A stretch of 59,834 nt of DNA from an uncultured Pelagibacteraceae bacterium. Its GTDB lineage: Bacteria > Pseudomonadota > Alphaproteobacteria > Pelagibacterales > Pelagibacteraceae. A program made the position numbers and the translations under genes. The notes below the pieces were generated by a model that made no database searches, was not told the origin of the DNA, and saw only the letters and a program-made list of their open reading frames with translations. Shown one piece after another: positions 7,892 to 19,589 of the stretch; the first letter of the stretch is position 1; every line of letters begins with the position of its first letter. The stretch spans positions 1 to 59,834 of the forward strand of contig CACEEJ010000005.1 in assembly GCA_902558545.1 (NCBI GenBank), written 5' to 3'.

Positions 7892-7912
7892 ATTAATCGA
7901 AACTTGATTAGT
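7892..7912. repeat. short inverted repeat between clpP and clpX
   Basis: Arms ATTAATC (7892-7898) and GATTAGT (7906-7912) are complementary with one G-T pair around a 7-base loop. There is no T-run after it, so it is not a convincing terminator. A TATAAT at 7923-7928 lies just downstream and could be the -10 of a clpX promoter, in which case the repeat would overlap the -35 region and could be an operator. Weak evidence. Confidence 0.25.
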
Positions 7913-7962
7913 GTGAGTCTTCTATAATAAAGTAATTAAATTGATTCGTTATAAAAATTAAA

Positions 7963-9231
7963 ATGACAACAAATAATAAAAATATTCTTTACTGTTCTTT
8001 CTGTGGCAAGAGCCAACATGAAGTAAGAAAGTTGATTGCTGGTCCAACTGTTTTCATCTGTGATGAATGTGTTGAGCTGTGTATGGACATTATAAAAGAA
8101 GAGAGTAAAGATACTTTTGTAAAACATCAAGATGGCCTTCCATCTCCAAAAGAAATTTGTTCAGTATTAGATGATTATGTAATTGGTCAAGCTCATGCGA
8201 AGAAGGTATTATCTGTTGCAGTACATAACCATTACAAAAGATTAAATTATGAAGGCAAAACAAGTAAAAATGTTGAGCTATCAAAATCCAATATACTTTT
8301 AGTGGGTCCCACAGGTTGTGGAAAAACATTGCTTGCACAAACCTTAGCTAGAATTCTCGACGTTCCATTCACAATGGCTGATGCAACCACTCTAACAGAA
8401 GCAGGTTATGTTGGAGAAGATGTTGAAAATATTATTTTAAAATTGTTACAAGCATCTGACTACAATGTTGAAAAAGCTCAAAGAGGTATAGTTTATATTG
8501 ATGAGGTTGATAAAATTAGTAGAAAATCTGAAAATCCATCAATCACTAGAGACGTATCTGGAGAAGGTGTTCAGCAAGCTCTTCTTAAAATAATGGAAGG
8601 AACAGTTGCAAGTGTTCCGCCTCAAGGAGGCAGAAAACATCCTCAGCAAGAATTTTTACAAGTAGATACTACAAATATTTTGTTTATTTGTGGCGGTGCT
8701 TTTGCAGGTCTTGATAAAATAATTTCTCAAAGAGATAAAGGGACTTCAATTGGTTTTGGTGCAGATGTAAAAAATACACAAGATAAAAAAACTGGTGAAT
8801 GGATGAAAGGATTAGAGCCTGAAGATTTATTGAAATTTGGATTAATTCCAGAATTTATTGGAAGACTTCCTATGATAGCAACACTTGAGGATTTAGATGA
8901 AAAATCTTTAATAAAAATATTACAAGAACCAAAAAATTCTTTAACAAAACAATATCAAGAGTTGTTTAAACTGGATGGTGCTAAACTAACTTTTAAAGAA
9001 AACGCTCTAAAAGAAATAGCACAAAAAGCAATTAGTAAAAAAACTGGAGCAAGAGGCTTGAGATCAATTCTAGAAAATATTTTGTTAAAAACAATGTACG
9101 ATCTTCCTAGTCAAGATAATATTGAGGAGGTTATTGTTGATGCTGGTGCAGCAAAAGGACAGTCACAGCCAATTTTAGTTCATGCTAAAGGTGACAATAA
9201 ATCTAAGCCAAACAAGACTACAGCGGCTTAA
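7963..9231 (+). CDS. clpX: Clp protease ATP-binding subunit ClpX
   Basis: AAA+ unfoldase that delivers substrates to ClpP. N-terminal C4 zinc finger has Cys11, Cys14, Cys33 and Cys36. Walker A GPTGCGKT is at residues 115-122 and Walker B VYIDEVDK at about 177-184; the [20 protein letters not shown] segment with the pore and sensor regions is intact, and the IGF loop for ClpP docking is present (SIGFGAD). Length 422 is normal. It is transcribed with clpP upstream and lon downstream. Confidence 0.98.
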   Translation: MTTNNKNILYCSFCGKSQHEVRKLIAGPTVFICDECVELCMDIIKEESKDTFVKHQDGLPSPKEICSVLDDYVIGQAHAKKVLSVAVHNHYKRLNYEGKTSKNVELSKSNILLVGPTGCGKTLLAQTLARILDVPFTMADATTLTEAGYVGEDVENIILKLLQASDYNVEKAQRGIVYIDEVDKISRKSENPSITRDVSGEGVQQALLKIMEGTVASVPPQGGRKHPQQEFLQVDTTNILFICGGAFAGLDKIISQRDKGTSIGFGADVKNTQDKKTGEWMKGLEPEDLLKFGLIPEFIGRLPMIATLEDLDEKSLIKILQEPKNSLTKQYQELFKLDGAKLTFKENALKEIAQKAISKKTGARGLRSILENILLKTMYDLPSQDNIEEVIVDAGAAKGQSQPILVHAKGDNKSKPNKTTAA

Positions 9232-9291
9232 TATCCTTAATAAGTAATAAATACCTATTGCATTATAAAATATAATATCCATATTGTTCGT

Positions 9292-11670
9292 ATGGACGTC
9301 AAAATTTCACTGCCTTTGCTCCCGTTGAGAGACATAGTAGTCTTTCCAAGTATGGTAATCCCTTTATTTGTAGGAAGAGATAAATCTATTTCAGCACTAA
9401 ATGAAGTGATGAAAAAAGATAAAAAAATTATTTTAGTAACTCAAAAAAATTCAGAAATTGATGATCCTAAGAAAACAGATGTATTTATGTATGGTTGTGA
9501 AGGAAGTATTTTACAATTGTTAAAATTACCAGACGGCACAGTTAAAGTTTTAGTTGAAGGTGTTAAAAGAGTAAAAATTTTAGACTTTAAGGATAATGAA
9601 AAGTTTATAACATGTGATTACACACATTATAACGATGTTTCACCTAAAGATGAGGATTTATTTCCTTTAGCAGCTACGGCCTTAAGAAGATTAGAAAAAT
9701 TAACATCTATAAATAAAAAAATTTCTAATGAAACTATAAACACTATTAAACAATTAAAAGACCCATCACAAATTGCAGACAATATTGCATCTCATATAAC
9801 AGCCACTATTTCTGAAAAACAACAAATATTTGAAACTGTTGATGTGAAGAAAAGGTTAAACGCCATTATTAAAATAATGGAAAATGAAACAAGTATTATT
9901 GGTGTTGAAAAAAGAATTAGGGGCAGAGTTAAAACCCAGATGGAAAAAACACAAAGAGAGTATTATTTAAATGAGCAACTAAAAGCTATTCAAAAAGAAC
10001 TTGGTGAAATTGAAGATGGTAAAGATGAAACAACCAGTCTGAATAAAGCAATTACAAAAGCGAAGATGCCAAAAGAGGTAGAGAAGAAATGCTTACAAGA
10101 ATTAAAGAAATTAAAAAATATGAGTCCCATGTCTGCAGAGGCAACAGTTGTAAGAAATTATTTAGATTGGATGACTGAACTTCCTTGGCATAAAAAAAGT
10201 GAAGTAGATATAGATTTAAAGAAAGCTCTAGATATTCTTGATAAAGACCATTTTGGATTAGAAAAAGTTAAAGAGAGAATTATAGAATTTTTAGCCGTTC
10301 AAAAAAGAATGGAAAAAATTAAAGGTCCAATTTTATGTTTAGTTGGACCTCCAGGTGTTGGAAAAACCTCATTAGGAAAATCAATTGCAAAAGCTACAAA
10401 CAGGGAATTTGTTAGAATGTCGGTTGGTGGAATGAGAGATGAGGCAGAAATACGAGGTCACAGAAGAACTTATATTGGATCTTTGCCAGGAAAAATTATT
10501 CAGATGATGAAAAAAGCTGGAACAAAAAATCCATTAATTTTATTAGATGAAATTGATAAAATTGGAAATGATTATAGGGGAGACCCATCTTCAGCATTAT
10601 TAGAAGCTCTAGATCCTGAACAGAACACAACATTTAATGATCATTATCTAGAAGTTGATTATGATTTATCTGATGTGATGTTTGTAACGACAGCTAATAC
10701 CTTAAATATTTTACCTCCTTTATTAGATAGAATGGAAGTAATTAGATTAGCGGGTTATACTGAGGATGAAAAAATTAGTATAGCAAACAAGTATTTATTG
10801 CCAAAACAAATCAAAGATAACGGTGTTAAAGAAAAAGAAATGAAGCTGGACGATGATATTATTAAAGAAGTTATAAGAGGATACACAAAAGAGTCAGGTG
10901 TAAGAAATCTCGAAAGAGAAATTTCTAAACTTGCAAGAAAAGTTGTTAAAAAAATTGTAGCTGGTGAAGAAAAAGAAGTTGGAATTAATAATAAAAATTT
11001 ATCTGATTTTTTAGGTGTTCCTAAGTTTAAGTTTGGAGAATTAGAGACTGAGAATAGAGTAGGTATAGTAACTGGACTTGCTTGGACTGAATATGGTGGA
11101 GAAATTTTAAAAATAGAGACAGTTACAATGCCAGGAAAAGGAAGAATGCAAATTACTGGTAAATTAGGTGATGTTATGCAAGAGTCAGTAAAAGCTGCAA
11201 AATCTTTTGTAAGATCAAAATGTTTAGAGTATGGAATTATACCGCCTGTTTTTGAAAAAAAAGATTTTCATATTCATGTTCCTGAAGGAGCAACGCCAAA
11301 AGATGGGCCATCAGCTGGAATTGGCATGGTAACTTCAATTGTTTCATCAATTACTAATATTCCTGTAAGAAGAGACGTTGCTATGACTGGTGAAGTAACT
11401 TTAACAGGTCAAGTATTGCCAATTGGTGGTTTGAAAGAAAAATTATTAGCTGCACATAGAGCTGGAATAAAAGAAGTTTTAATTCCTAAAGAGAACGAGA
11501 AAGATCTGGTAGATATGCCTAAGAAAATTGTAGACGATATTAAGATCACTCCAGTTGAATATGCTGATCAGGTTGTAAAAATAGCTTTAACAAAAGAACT
11601 TAAACCTACAGAGTGGGTTGAGGTCGAGATATCTAAAAAAGACGATAAATCTCAAGCTAGTATTCAATAA
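9292..11670 (+). CDS. lon: ATP-dependent protease Lon
   Basis: Cytoplasmic AAA+ serine-lysine protease degrading misfolded and regulatory proteins. N-terminal substrate-binding domain ([19 protein letters not shown]), Walker A GPPGVGKT at residues 352-359, Walker [11 protein letters not shown], and the C-terminal protease domain with Ser674 (DGPSAG) and Lys717. Length 792 is normal. In many alphaproteobacteria hupB follows lon; here the next genes are tRNA-Val and tRNA-Asp. No clear heat-shock promoter could be read in the 60-base gap before it. Confidence 0.98.
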   Translation: MDVKISLPLLPLRDIVVFPSMVIPLFVGRDKSISALNEVMKKDKKIILVTQKNSEIDDPKKTDVFMYGCEGSILQLLKLPDGTVKVLVEGVKRVKILDFKDNEKFITCDYTHYNDVSPKDEDLFPLAATALRRLEKLTSINKKISNETINTIKQLKDPSQIADNIASHITATISEKQQIFETVDVKKRLNAIIKIMENETSIIGVEKRIRGRVKTQMEKTQREYYLNEQLKAIQKELGEIEDGKDETTSLNKAITKAKMPKEVEKKCLQELKKLKNMSPMSAEATVVRNYLDWMTELPWHKKSEVDIDLKKALDILDKDHFGLEKVKERIIEFLAVQKRMEKIKGPILCLVGPPGVGKTSLGKSIAKATNREFVRMSVGGMRDEAEIRGHRRTYIGSLPGKIIQMMKKAGTKNPLILLDEIDKIGNDYRGDPSSALLEALDPEQNTTFNDHYLEVDYDLSDVMFVTTANTLNILPPLLDRMEVIRLAGYTEDEKISIANKYLLPKQIKDNGVKEKEMKLDDDIIKEVIRGYTKESGVRNLEREISKLARKVVKKIVAGEEKEVGINNKNLSDFLGVPKFKFGELETENRVGIVTGLAWTEYGGEILKIETVTMPGKGRMQITGKLGDVMQESVKAAKSFVRSKCLEYGIIPPVFEKKDFHIHVPEGATPKDGPSAGIGMVTSIVSSITNIPVRRDVAMTGEVTLTGQVLPIGGLKEKLLAAHRAGIKEVLIPKENEKDLVDMPKKIVDDIKITPVEYADQVVKIALTKELKPTEWVEVEISKKDDKSQASIQ

Positions 11671-11677
11671 TAATTAA

Positions 11678-11706
11678 TTTACATTATTTAAGTGTTGATG
11701 TAATAA
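11678..11706 (+). promoter_or_regulatory. predicted promoter for tRNA-Val/tRNA-Asp
   Basis: TTTACA at 11678-11683 (5 of 6 to the -35 consensus) and TAATAA at 11701-11706 are 17 bases apart; the implied start near 11713 is 7 bases before tRNA-Val. The -10 match is weak, but position and spacing are right. Confidence 0.45.
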
Positions 11707-11719
11707 GTAGCCTTGTTTT

Positions 11720-11795
11720 GGGCGGTTAGCTCAGTTGGTAGAGCATCTCGTTTACACCGAGGGGGTCAAAGGTTCGAGTCCTTTACTGCCCACCA
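11720..11795 (+). tRNA. tRNA-Val (anticodon UAC)
   Basis: Acceptor GGGCGGT pairs with ACTGCCC, D-arm TAGCTCAGTTGGTAGAGC, anticodon loop TTTACAC giving UAC, T-arm AAAGGTTCGAGTCCTTT, discriminator A and encoded CCA at 11793-11795. 76 bases. Standard alphaproteobacterial position after lon and before nuoA. Confidence 0.96.
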
Positions 11796-11807
11796 AAACA
11801 ACAAAGT

Positions 11808-11884
11808 GGGGGTGTAGCTCAGTTGGTTAGAGCGATCGCCTGTCACGCGATAGGTCGAGGGTTCGAGTCCCTTCACTCCCGCCA
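11808..11884 (+). tRNA. tRNA-Asp (anticodon GUC)
   Basis: Acceptor GGGGGTG pairs with CACTCCC, D-arm TAGCTCAGTTGGTTAGAGC, anticodon stem ATCGC/GCGAT with loop CTGTCAC giving GUC, T-arm GAGGGTTCGAGTCCCTT, discriminator G as required for aspartate, CCA encoded at 11882-11884. It is 12 bases after tRNA-Val and surely on the same transcript. Confidence 0.96.
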
Positions 11885-11936
11885 CTTTTTCGCATTTTTT
11901 AATGTAAATATTAATAAAAATGTGACGTATCAGCCC

Positions 11937-11964
11937 TTCAACAACAGATAAAAACTGATATATA
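11937..11964 (+). promoter_or_regulatory. possible promoter of the nuo operon
   Basis: TTCAAC at 11937-11942 and TATATA at 11959-11964 are 16 bases apart, placing a start at about 11971, one base before the nuoA ATG. The transcript would then be nearly leaderless. Other AT-rich matches exist in the 87-base gap between tRNA-Asp and nuoA, so this is tentative. Confidence 0.3.
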
Positions 11965-11971
11965 GATTTCC

Positions 11972-12340
11972 ATGTTATCTGATTTTTTAAAAGATTACCT
12001 ACCAATTATAATATTTTTAGTATTAGCTCTCGGGTTGAGTTGCGCTTTTGTGGTTGTAAATTTTATTCTATCACCAAAAAAACCTGATCCTGAAAAACTT
12101 TCAGCTTATGAGTGTGGTTTTGAACCTTTCGAGGATTCAAGAATGGAATTCGATGTGAGATTTTATTTAGTCGCAATTCTATTTATTATTTTTGATTTAG
12201 AGATAGCATTTTTATTTCCATGGGCAATATCTCTTGGAAATATTGGATTATTAGGTTTTTCATCAATGATGATTTTTTTGTTCATACTTACAATAGGTTT
12301 TATTTATGAATGGAAAAAAGGTGCTTTAGACTGGGAATAG
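11972..12340 (+). CDS. nuoA: NADH-quinone oxidoreductase subunit A
   Basis: Small membrane subunit of respiratory complex I, 122 residues, three transmembrane helices. Diagnostic segments are [20 protein letters not shown] and the [11 protein letters not shown] helix. First gene of the 14-gene nuo operon, which runs A to N without interruption through 25828. Its start follows the tRNA-Asp by 87 bases. NuoA forms part of the quinone-site loop region linking the hydrophilic arm to the membrane arm. Confidence 0.97.
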   Translation: MLSDFLKDYLPIIIFLVLALGLSCAFVVVNFILSPKKPDPEKLSAYECGFEPFEDSRMEFDVRFYLVAILFIIFDLEIAFLFPWAISLGNIGLLGFSSMMIFLFILTIGFIYEWKKGALDWE

Positions 12341-12355
12341 AAATTATAAACCACA

Positions 12356-12871
12356 ATGAATAATAAAATAGATCAAGTTCCTGAGGAATTTAAACAACTT
12401 GCAAAAGATTTTAGCAAAAATGGTTTCATTACTACATCACTTGATAATTTAATTAACTGGTCAAGATCTGGATCACTTCATTGGATGACTTTTGGATTAG
12501 CTTGCTGTGCTGTTGAAATGATGCAAACAGCTATGCCAAGATATGATATAGAAAGATTTGGAGCAGCTCCACGAGGTTCTCCAAGACAATCAGATGTTAT
12601 GATAGTTGCAGGAACTCTAACAAATAAAATGGCACCAGCTTTAAGAAAAGTTTATGATCAGATGCCTGAACCGAGATATGTAATTTCAATGGGTAGCTGT
12701 GCAAATGGAGGTGGATATTACCATTATTCATATTCAGTTGTAAGGGGATGCGATCGTATAGTTCCTGTAGATGTTTACGTACCAGGATGTCCACCTTCAG
12801 CAGAGGCTTTGTTGTACGGGATTCTTCAACTACAAAAAAAGATTAGAAAAAAAGGATCTTTTATTAGATAG
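12356..12871 (+). CDS. nuoB: NADH-quinone oxidoreductase subunit B
   Basis: Carries the terminal N2 4Fe-4S cluster that passes electrons to quinone. The ligands are visible as the tandem cysteines in [18 protein letters not shown] and [14 protein letters not shown]. 171 residues, normal length. The N-terminal [42 protein letters not shown] is the usual amphipathic region in front of the cluster site. Third position spacing to nuoC is 2 bases, indicating a tightly coupled operon. Confidence 0.97.
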   Translation: MNNKIDQVPEEFKQLAKDFSKNGFITTSLDNLINWSRSGSLHWMTFGLACCAVEMMQTAMPRYDIERFGAAPRGSPRQSDVMIVAGTLTNKMAPALRKVYDQMPEPRYVISMGSCANGGGYYHYSYSVVRGCDRIVPVDVYVPGCPPSAEALLYGILQLQKKIRKKGSFIR

Positions 12872-12873
12872 TT

Positions 12874-13479
12874 ATGAAAAATTTAGAGGATCTAGAAAAA
12901 AAAATTAATTCTGAGTTAAATACTAAAATTAACAACACTGAAATAAAGCATAACCAAATTTATATTGAAATAGATAAAGAAGACATTATTGATGTCGCAC
13001 TGTTTTTAAAAACAAATCAAGATACTAAATTTAGGCAACTAATAGATATAACAGTTGTTGATTACCCAGAACAAAATCAAAGGTTTGAAGTAGTTTACTT
13101 ATTTTTAAGCCATGAATTTAATCAAAGACTGATTGTAAAATACTCAATTGTTGAAAATGAAGTTATTCCATCATTAACTAGCATTTTCCCATCAGCAAAC
13201 TGGATGGAGAGAGAAGTGTTTGATATGTACGGAGTATCTTTCAAAGATCACCCCGATATGCGAAGAATACTAACTGATTATGGATTTGAAGGACACCCAT
13301 TAAGAAAAGATTTTCCATTAACTGGTCATTCAGAAGTTAGATATAGCGAAGATCAAAAAAAAGTAATCAATGAACCAGTAAAGCTTGAACAAAACTATAG
13401 AAATTTTGATTACGAAAGTCCATGGGAAGGAACAAAATATATTAAAGAAGAAATTGAGAATAATGACAAAAAAAATTAA
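12874..13479 (+). CDS. nuoC: NADH-quinone oxidoreductase subunit C
   Basis: Hydrophilic-arm subunit of 201 residues. The family signature is in the region [17 protein letters not shown] followed by [23 protein letters not shown]. It is a separate gene and not fused to nuoD as in Escherichia coli, which fits an alphaproteobacterial complex I. Its 3' end overlaps the nuoD start by 17 bases. Confidence 0.97.
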   Translation: MKNLEDLEKKINSELNTKINNTEIKHNQIYIEIDKEDIIDVALFLKTNQDTKFRQLIDITVVDYPEQNQRFEVVYLFLSHEFNQRLIVKYSIVENEVIPSLTSIFPSANWMEREVFDMYGVSFKDHPDMRRILTDYGFEGHPLRKDFPLTGHSEVRYSEDQKKVINEPVKLEQNYRNFDYESPWEGTKYIKEEIENNDKKN

Positions 13480-14638
13480 AAATTTGAATTTAAATTTTGG
13501 ACCACAACATCCCGCGGCTCATGGTGTTCTTAGATTAATCTTAGAATTAGATGGCGAAGTAGTTGAAAAGGCAGATCCTCATATCGGTTTACTTCATAGA
13601 GGAACAGAAAAACTTATAGAAAACAAAACTTATATGCAGGCAGTTCCTTATTTTGATCGTTTAGATTATGTTGCTCCAATGAATCAGGAGCATGCTTTTG
13701 CATTAGCTATCGAAAAAATACTTAAAATAGATGTACCAATTAGAGCGCAATACATAAGAGTTATATTTTGTGAGATTGGGAGAATCTTAAGTCATATTTT
13801 AAACGTTACAACTCAAGCTTTAGATGTTGGTGCTCTAACACCTTCTCTTTGGGGTTTTGAGGAAAGAGAAACTCTAATGACATTTTATGAGAGAGCCTCA
13901 GGATCAAGACTTCATGCAAATTATTTTAGAGCAGGAGGTGTTCATCAAGATCTGCCAAAAGGTTTAGAGGAAGATATATTAAAATTTTGTGAAACCTTTC
14001 CAAAAATAATTAATGATTTAGAAAGTTTATTAACTGACAATAGAATCTTCAAGCAAAGAAATGTTGATATTGGTGTAGTTACAAAAGAAGACGCTTTAGA
14101 TTATTCTTTTTCAGGTGTAATGATTAGAGGGTCGGGTGTTCCATGGGATTTAAGAAAATCTCAACCTTATGATTGCTATGAAAGTTTAGACTTTAAAATA
14201 CCAGTTGGAAAAAATGGAGATTGTTACGACAGATATTTATGCAGAATTGAAGAAATGAAAGAAAGCGTTTCAATTATAAAACAATGTCTAGCTAAAATGG
14301 AAAAAGGTCCAATTAAATCATTAGATGGCAAGATTAGCCCTCCACCTAAGGCAGAAATCAAACAATCAATGGAAGCTTTAATTCATCATTTTAAACTTTT
14401 CACAGAGGGATACAGAGTTCCAAAAGATGAAATTTATACAGCTGTTGAGGCACCAAAAGGAGAATTTGGTGTTTACTTAATATCTGATGGATCAAGTAAA
14501 CCTTACAAATGTAAAATAAGAGCACCAGGATTTTCACATTTGCAATCCATGGATTATTTAATTAAAGGTCATATGTTAGCAGATGTTCCTGCGGTATTAG
14601 GTTCTTTAGATATTGTTTTTGGTGAGGTAGACAGATGA
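13463..14638 (+). CDS. nuoD: NADH-quinone oxidoreductase subunit D
   Basis: Quinone-binding 49-kDa-type subunit. I choose ATG 13463 ([20 protein letters not shown]) because the family begins just before [15 protein letters not shown]; the longer open frame from 13385 would overlap nuoC deeply. This gives 391 residues, the usual size. Conserved [12 protein letters not shown], the [16 protein letters not shown] segment, and the C-terminal GEVDR are present. It overlaps nuoC by 17 bases and nuoE by 4 (ATGA). Confidence 0.96.
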   Translation: MTKKIKNLNLNFGPQHPAAHGVLRLILELDGEVVEKADPHIGLLHRGTEKLIENKTYMQAVPYFDRLDYVAPMNQEHAFALAIEKILKIDVPIRAQYIRVIFCEIGRILSHILNVTTQALDVGALTPSLWGFEERETLMTFYERASGSRLHANYFRAGGVHQDLPKGLEEDILKFCETFPKIINDLESLLTDNRIFKQRNVDIGVVTKEDALDYSFSGVMIRGSGVPWDLRKSQPYDCYESLDFKIPVGKNGDCYDRYLCRIEEMKESVSIIKQCLAKMEKGPIKSLDGKISPPPKAEIKQSMEALIHHFKLFTEGYRVPKDEIYTAVEAPKGEFGVYLISDGSSKPYKCKIRAPGFSHLQSMDYLIKGHMLADVPAVLGSLDIVFGEVDR

Positions 14639-15243
14639 GTTTAAGAAGACCTGCTAAAGATCAACCAGAAAGTTTTGAATTTAATGCTTCATCATTAGAA
14701 GCAGCAAAAGTTATTATTGCAAAATATCCTGAAGGCAAACAGCAAAGCGCTGTAATGGCTTTACTTTATATTGCTCAAAAACAAAATAATAATTGGATAC
14801 CATTAGCTGCAATGAAGTACATCGCTAAGCTTTTAGATATGCCTTATATTAAAGTTTATGAGGTAGCTACTTTTTATACAATGTATAATTTAGCTCCTGT
14901 TGGTAAATACTTTGTCCAAGTATGCACTACAACTCCATGTATGATAAGAGGTGCAAATAAATTAGTTGAGGCTTGTAAGGAGAAAATTTCTGAAAACGAA
15001 TGTGAATTATCAAATGACAAAAGCTGTTCATGGATGGAAGTTGAGTGTTTAGGAGCATGTGTTAATGCTCCAATGATGCAAATTAATGATGATTATTATG
15101 AAGATTTAGATAAACAAAAAACTTTAGATATTTTAGAAAAAATTTTAAATGGAGAAACGCCAAAACCTGGTTCGTATAGAGGGAGAGTAAATAATGAACC
15201 AGAAAATAACAGAAAAACTTTAATGGATTTAAAAAATGCTTAA
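14635..15243 (+). CDS. nuoE: NADH-quinone oxidoreductase subunit E
   Basis: Peripheral NADH-dehydrogenase-module subunit with the N1a 2Fe-2S cluster. Ligand cysteines are in [11 protein letters not shown] and in [16 protein letters not shown]. The N-terminal helical domain ([36 protein letters not shown]) is typical. 202 residues, with a short C-terminal extension beyond the thioredoxin-like domain that is common in alphaproteobacteria. Start overlaps nuoD stop by 4 bases. Confidence 0.97.
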   Translation: MSLRRPAKDQPESFEFNASSLEAAKVIIAKYPEGKQQSAVMALLYIAQKQNNNWIPLAAMKYIAKLLDMPYIKVYEVATFYTMYNLAPVGKYFVQVCTTTPCMIRGANKLVEACKEKISENECELSNDKSCSWMEVECLGACVNAPMMQINDDYYEDLDKQKTLDILEKILNGETPKPGSYRGRVNNEPENNRKTLMDLKNA

Positions 15244-16567
15244 GGACCAAGATAGAATTTTTCAAAATTTATACAATGATAAAGGCTCAGATGTATCTTC
15301 ATCACAAGAGAGAGGTGATTGGGTAAATACAAAAGAAATTACCGACAAAGGAAGAGATTGGATAATTAATGAAATTAAAGAGTCTCAATTAAGAGGTCGA
15401 GGTGGGGCAGGATTTCCCACAGGTTTAAAATGGTCATTTGCACCAAAAGAAGTTGGATCTAGACCACATTATTTAGTTATTAACGCTGATGAATCTGAAC
15501 CAGGAACTTGCAAAGATAGAGACATTTTAAGATTTGAGCCTCATAAGTTAATTGAAGGTTGTTTAATTGCATCTTATGCAGTGCAAGCGCATGTTTGTTA
15601 TATTTACATTAGAGGAGAATATTTTGTTGATGGTCAAAAACTTCAAGCAGCAATAGATGAAGCTTATGAAAAAAAGTTGTTAGGTAAAAATGCAGCTGGT
15701 ACTGGATGGGATTTAGATATTTATATTCATTACGGAGCTGGTGCATATATTTGTGGTGAAGAGACTGCGCTGCTTGAAAGTTTAGAAGGTAAAAAAGGAC
15801 AACCTAGACTTAAACCACCTTTTCCAGCTTTGATAGGTTTATATGGATGTCCTACAATAATTAATAATGTTGAAACAATTGCAGTGGTTCCAACTATTTT
15901 AAGAAGAGGAGCCAAATGGTTTGCTTCTTTAGGAAGAGAAAAAAATACTGGAACCAAAATTTTTTGCATTTCTGGAAATGTAAATAATCCTTGTAATGTT
16001 GAAGAAGAAATGAGTATTCCTTTAAAAGAATTAATAGAAGTCCATGCAGGTGGTGTAATTGGTGGCTGGGAAAATTTACAGGCTGTAATTCCCGGAGGTT
16101 CTTCAATGCCATTAATACCTAAAGAAAGATGTGAAACTTTAAAAATGGACTTTGATGCTTGTGTTGAAGAAAAAAGTGGACTTGGTACAGCAGGTATTGT
16201 GGTTATTAATAAAGATCAGGACATAATTAAATGTATGGCGAGGATTGCAAGATTTTATAAACATGAGAGTTGTGGTCAATGTACACCTTGTAGAGAAGGT
16301 TCTGGTTGGATGTGGAGAATGCTTGAGAGAATGGTAAAAGGAGATGCAACGAAGGATGAAGTAGAAATGTTAGGTGATGTTACAAATCAAATTGCAGGAC
16401 ATACCATTTGTGCTTTTGGAGAAGGTTCATCATGGCCTGTTCAAGGATTGCTTAGACACTTTAAAAAAGAAATTGAGAAAAGAAACAATTTGGATCCTAT
16501 TGTTCAAAAGAAAAACAATATTCCATATTTAGTAGATCAACATTTGTTGGATAAAAAAAATGCTTAA
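15236..16567 (+). CDS. nuoF: NADH-quinone oxidoreductase subunit F
   Basis: NADH- and FMN-binding subunit, 443 residues. The Gly-rich nucleotide site [14 protein letters not shown] and the FMN region [15 protein letters not shown] are intact, and the N3 4Fe-4S ligands are in [15 protein letters not shown] plus the later HTICAFGEG cysteine. It overlaps nuoE by 8 bases and nuoG by 8 bases. The N-terminus lacks the longer leader of some homologues, but nothing catalytic is missing. Confidence 0.97.
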   Translation: MLKDQDRIFQNLYNDKGSDVSSSQERGDWVNTKEITDKGRDWIINEIKESQLRGRGGAGFPTGLKWSFAPKEVGSRPHYLVINADESEPGTCKDRDILRFEPHKLIEGCLIASYAVQAHVCYIYIRGEYFVDGQKLQAAIDEAYEKKLLGKNAAGTGWDLDIYIHYGAGAYICGEETALLESLEGKKGQPRLKPPFPALIGLYGCPTIINNVETIAVVPTILRRGAKWFASLGREKNTGTKIFCISGNVNNPCNVEEEMSIPLKELIEVHAGGVIGGWENLQAVIPGGSSMPLIPKERCETLKMDFDACVEEKSGLGTAGIVVINKDQDIIKCMARIARFYKHESCGQCTPCREGSGWMWRMLERMVKGDATKDEVEMLGDVTNQIAGHTICAFGEGSSWPVQGLLRHFKKEIEKRNNLDPIVQKKNNIPYLVDQHLLDKKNA

Positions 16568-18587
16568 ATTAAAAGTAAATGAAATAGAAGTTGAAGTTGA
16601 AGAGGGTTTAACTGTTCTTCAAGCTTGTGAAAAAGCTGGAGTTGAAATACCAAGATTTTGTTACCATGAAAAATTATCGATAGCAGGAAATTGCAGAATG
16701 TGTTTAGTTGAAATGGAAAAATCTCCTAAACCAATCGCTTCATGCGCTATGCCAGCTGCTGAGGGCATGAATATTAAAACAAATACTGTTTTAGTAGAAA
16801 AAGCTCGTAAGGGAGTTATGGAATTTTTATTAGCTAACCACCCCTTAGATTGTCCAGTGTGTGATCAAGGTGGAGAATGCGATCTTCAAGATCAATCAAT
16901 GTATTACGGAGTAGATAAATCAAGATTTAAAGAAAACAAAAGATCTGTACCTGAAAAAAATATGGGACCATTGATTAAAACTCAAATGACAAGATGTATT
17001 CACTGTACGAGATGTGTAAGATTTGCAACAGAAGTTGCGGGAGTTCCAGAGCTCGGTGCTATTGGAAGAGGTGAAGATATGCAAATTACAACTTATCTAG
17101 AGCAATCAATGCAATCTGAATTGTCTGCTAACGTTGTAGATTTATGTCCAGTAGGAGCACTAACATCAAAACCTTACGTATTTGAAGCCAGACCATGGGA
17201 ACTAAAGAAAACAGAAACAATTGATGTAATGGATGCAATTGGATCAAATGTACGAGTAGATACATATGATTGGGAAGTCAAAAGAGTACTTCCAATTATA
17301 AATGAAGATATTAATGAGGAATGGATCTCAGACAAAACAAGATATGCTTGTGATGGTCTTCTGCATCAAAGATTAGATACCCCATTTATCAAATACAACG
17401 GCAAGTTTGAAAAGGCCTCATGGGATGAAGTGTATAAAATAATTAAATCTAAATTTGAAAACACGTCAAAAGAAAAAATATGTGGTTTTGTTGGCGACTT
17501 AACCAATATGGAGACTAGTTATATTTTTAAAGAATTTTTTGATCGAACAATTGATAATAAAAATTATGAGTCAAGATCTGATAACAGATTTATAAATACT
17601 TCAAAAAGAGAAAATTATTTATTCAATTCTTCTATAAATGGCATCGAAGAAGCAGATTTAATTTTGATAGTAGGTTCAAACCCAAGATATGAAGCAACTA
17701 TTTTAAATGCTAGAATTAGAAAAGCTTACTTGAACAACAATACAAAAATAATTTCACTTAATGATGTTGGCGATTTAACTTATCCTTATCAAAGTTTAGA
17801 TGGTCAAACCCAAACATTAAATAATATTCTTGAAGGAACTCATGAGATATCCAAAGATATTATAAATTCAAAAAAACCAATTATCATTATTGGCGAGTCT
17901 CTATTGAGATTAAAGTCTTCAGAATTTTTATTTAACAAAACAAAAAAATTTTTATCAAAAAATAATAAAATTTCAGACGAATGGAACTCATTAAATATTT
18001 TATCAACAGATGCAGCAACAGTAGGAAATATTGATCTTGGAATAATTAATAATGAAAATAATTTAATAAGTGATTTAAAAGAACATAAATTTGATATTGT
18101 TTATCTTGTAGGTCAAGACAATTTAGAATTTGATAAAAACGATGAATTCATAATTTATCAAGGTAGTCATGGTGATAAAGGTGCTGAGTCTGCTGATATT
18201 ATTTTACCAGGCGCCGCTTATACTGAACAAGACGGATACTTTACTAATTTAGAAGGAAAAATTCAAAAAGCCTTCAAAGCATCCTATCCACCAGGTGAAG
18301 CAAAAGAAGATTGGCAAATAATTAATGAATTAGCTGAATTTATGAATAATAGAAAATTATTTAATGACAGAGATGAATTAGAAAGCAGTATGTTTAATTA
18401 TTTAAATTTGCAAAAAGAAAAACAAGTAGATGAACAAAATAATTTTTCTAAAGAATTTCAAAGTGAAAATTTAACAATTAAAGTAAAAGATTATTATTTT
18501 TCAAATGTTATTGCCAGATCATCAAAAACAATGGTTGAATGTAATAATTCTAAATTAAATTTAAAATCAACAGGTACCGAAGGTTAA
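16560..18587 (+). CDS. nuoG: NADH-quinone oxidoreductase subunit G
   Basis: Large Fe-S subunit, 675 residues. N-terminal 2Fe-2S ferredoxin domain ([20 protein letters not shown], then CAMPA), the His/Cys cluster [19 protein letters not shown], a further [16 protein letters not shown] cluster and [16 protein letters not shown] are all present. The C-terminal half is a molybdopterin-oxidoreductase-like domain without a cofactor. Length is in the alphaproteobacterial range of about 670-690. The last 70 residues are Asn/Lys/Glu-rich and poorly conserved. Confidence 0.97.
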   Translation: MLKLKVNEIEVEVEEGLTVLQACEKAGVEIPRFCYHEKLSIAGNCRMCLVEMEKSPKPIASCAMPAAEGMNIKTNTVLVEKARKGVMEFLLANHPLDCPVCDQGGECDLQDQSMYYGVDKSRFKENKRSVPEKNMGPLIKTQMTRCIHCTRCVRFATEVAGVPELGAIGRGEDMQITTYLEQSMQSELSANVVDLCPVGALTSKPYVFEARPWELKKTETIDVMDAIGSNVRVDTYDWEVKRVLPIINEDINEEWISDKTRYACDGLLHQRLDTPFIKYNGKFEKASWDEVYKIIKSKFENTSKEKICGFVGDLTNMETSYIFKEFFDRTIDNKNYESRSDNRFINTSKRENYLFNSSINGIEEADLILIVGSNPRYEATILNARIRKAYLNNNTKIISLNDVGDLTYPYQSLDGQTQTLNNILEGTHEISKDIINSKKPIIIIGESLLRLKSSEFLFNKTKKFLSKNNKISDEWNSLNILSTDAATVGNIDLGIINNENNLISDLKEHKFDIVYLVGQDNLEFDKNDEFIIYQGSHGDKGAESADIILPGAAYTEQDGYFTNLEGKIQKAFKASYPPGEAKEDWQIINELAEFMNNRKLFNDRDELESSMFNYLNLQKEKQVDEQNNFSKEFQSENLTIKVKDYYFSNVIARSSKTMVECNNSKLNLKSTGTEG

Positions 18588-18588
18588 T

Positions 18589-19587
18589 ATGGAATACTTG
18601 AGTATAGTTTTTCAAGAAGTTTATAAGATTTTATTCTTATTAGTTCCTGTTCTTGTTTCAGTGGCAATGATAGTTTGGCTTGATAGAAGAGTTTGGGCTT
18701 TTGTTCAAAAAAGACAAGGGCCTAACGTCGTTGGTCCGTTCGGTTTATTGCAATCTTTAGCCGATGCTTTAAAATATATATTCAAAGAAATCATAATCCC
18801 ATCTAGTTCAAATAAAGTAATTTTCATACTGGCCCCTATAGTCACAATGACTTTAGCTTTGATTGCATGGGCTGTAATTCCATTTAGCGCAACTCAAGTT
18901 TTAGCTGATATTAATGTTGGAATTCTTTACTTATTTGCTGTTTCTTCACTAGGTGTTTACGGAATAATAATGGGTGGATGGGCCTCAAATTCCAAGTATC
19001 CTTTTCTTGGAGCAATTCGTTCTGCAGCTCAAATGGTATCTTATGAAGTTTCAATTGGGGTAATAATTATTAATGTTTTGCTTTGTGTCGGTTCATTGAA
19101 TTTAAACGACATTGTTATTGCTCAACAAAATATGTGGTTTGTAATTCCATTATTTCCAATGTTTGTAATTTTCTTTATTTCTGCTTTAGCTGAAACTAAT
19201 AGACCACCCTTTGATTTACCAGAGGCAGAAGCAGAATTGGTGGCTGGATACCAAACAGAATATTCAGGAATGATGTATGCTATGTTTTGGTTAGGTGAGT
19301 ATGCAAACATTTTATTAATGTGTGCAATGGGGGCAATATTATTTTTAGGGGGTTGGATGTCTCCAATTGATGTTTATCCATTTACTTTAGTACCAGGTGC
19401 CATATGGTTAATATTAAAAATTCTTCTTTTATTTATTCTTTTTGCTTTAGTTAAGGCGATAGTACCTAGATACAGATATGATCAATTAATGAGACTTGGA
19501 TGGAAAGTATTTCTTCCTCTTTCTTTAATTTGGGTAGTATTAACAGCTAGCTATTTGTTTTATTTTAACCTTTTGCCAGTGAATTAA
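18589..19587 (+). CDS. nuoH: NADH-quinone oxidoreductase subunit H
   Basis: Membrane subunit forming the quinone chamber, 332 residues with eight transmembrane helices. Signatures: [20 protein letters not shown] near the N-terminus and [20 protein letters not shown] with the charged loop that touches quinone. The end carries the [13 protein letters not shown] loop. One base separates it from nuoG. Confidence 0.97.
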   Translation: MEYLSIVFQEVYKILFLLVPVLVSVAMIVWLDRRVWAFVQKRQGPNVVGPFGLLQSLADALKYIFKEIIIPSSSNKVIFILAPIVTMTLALIAWAVIPFSATQVLADINVGILYLFAVSSLGVYGIIMGGWASNSKYPFLGAIRSAAQMVSYEVSIGVIIINVLLCVGSLNLNDIVIAQQNMWFVIPLFPMFVIFFISALAETNRPPFDLPEAEAELVAGYQTEYSGMMYAMFWLGEYANILLMCAMGAILFLGGWMSPIDVYPFTLVPGAIWLILKILLLFILFALVKAIVPRYRYDQLMRLGWKVFLPLSLIWVVLTASYLFYFNLLPVN

Positions 19588-19589
19588 TT

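Noticed and set aside
11885..11936. CATTTTT...AAAAATG arms after tRNA-Asp as a terminator
   Set aside because: Stem is entirely A-T with one G-C pair and a loose loop; no convincing terminator structure.
11766..12005. 79-codon minus-strand open frame across both tRNAs, with a segment resembling GVKGLEPSTYRVTGDRSNQL
   Set aside because: This is the well-known spurious translation of tRNA antisense sequence and not a gene.
13385..13462. Longer nuoD start at 13385
   Set aside because: It would overlap nuoC by 95 bases; the family N-terminus matches ATG 13463.
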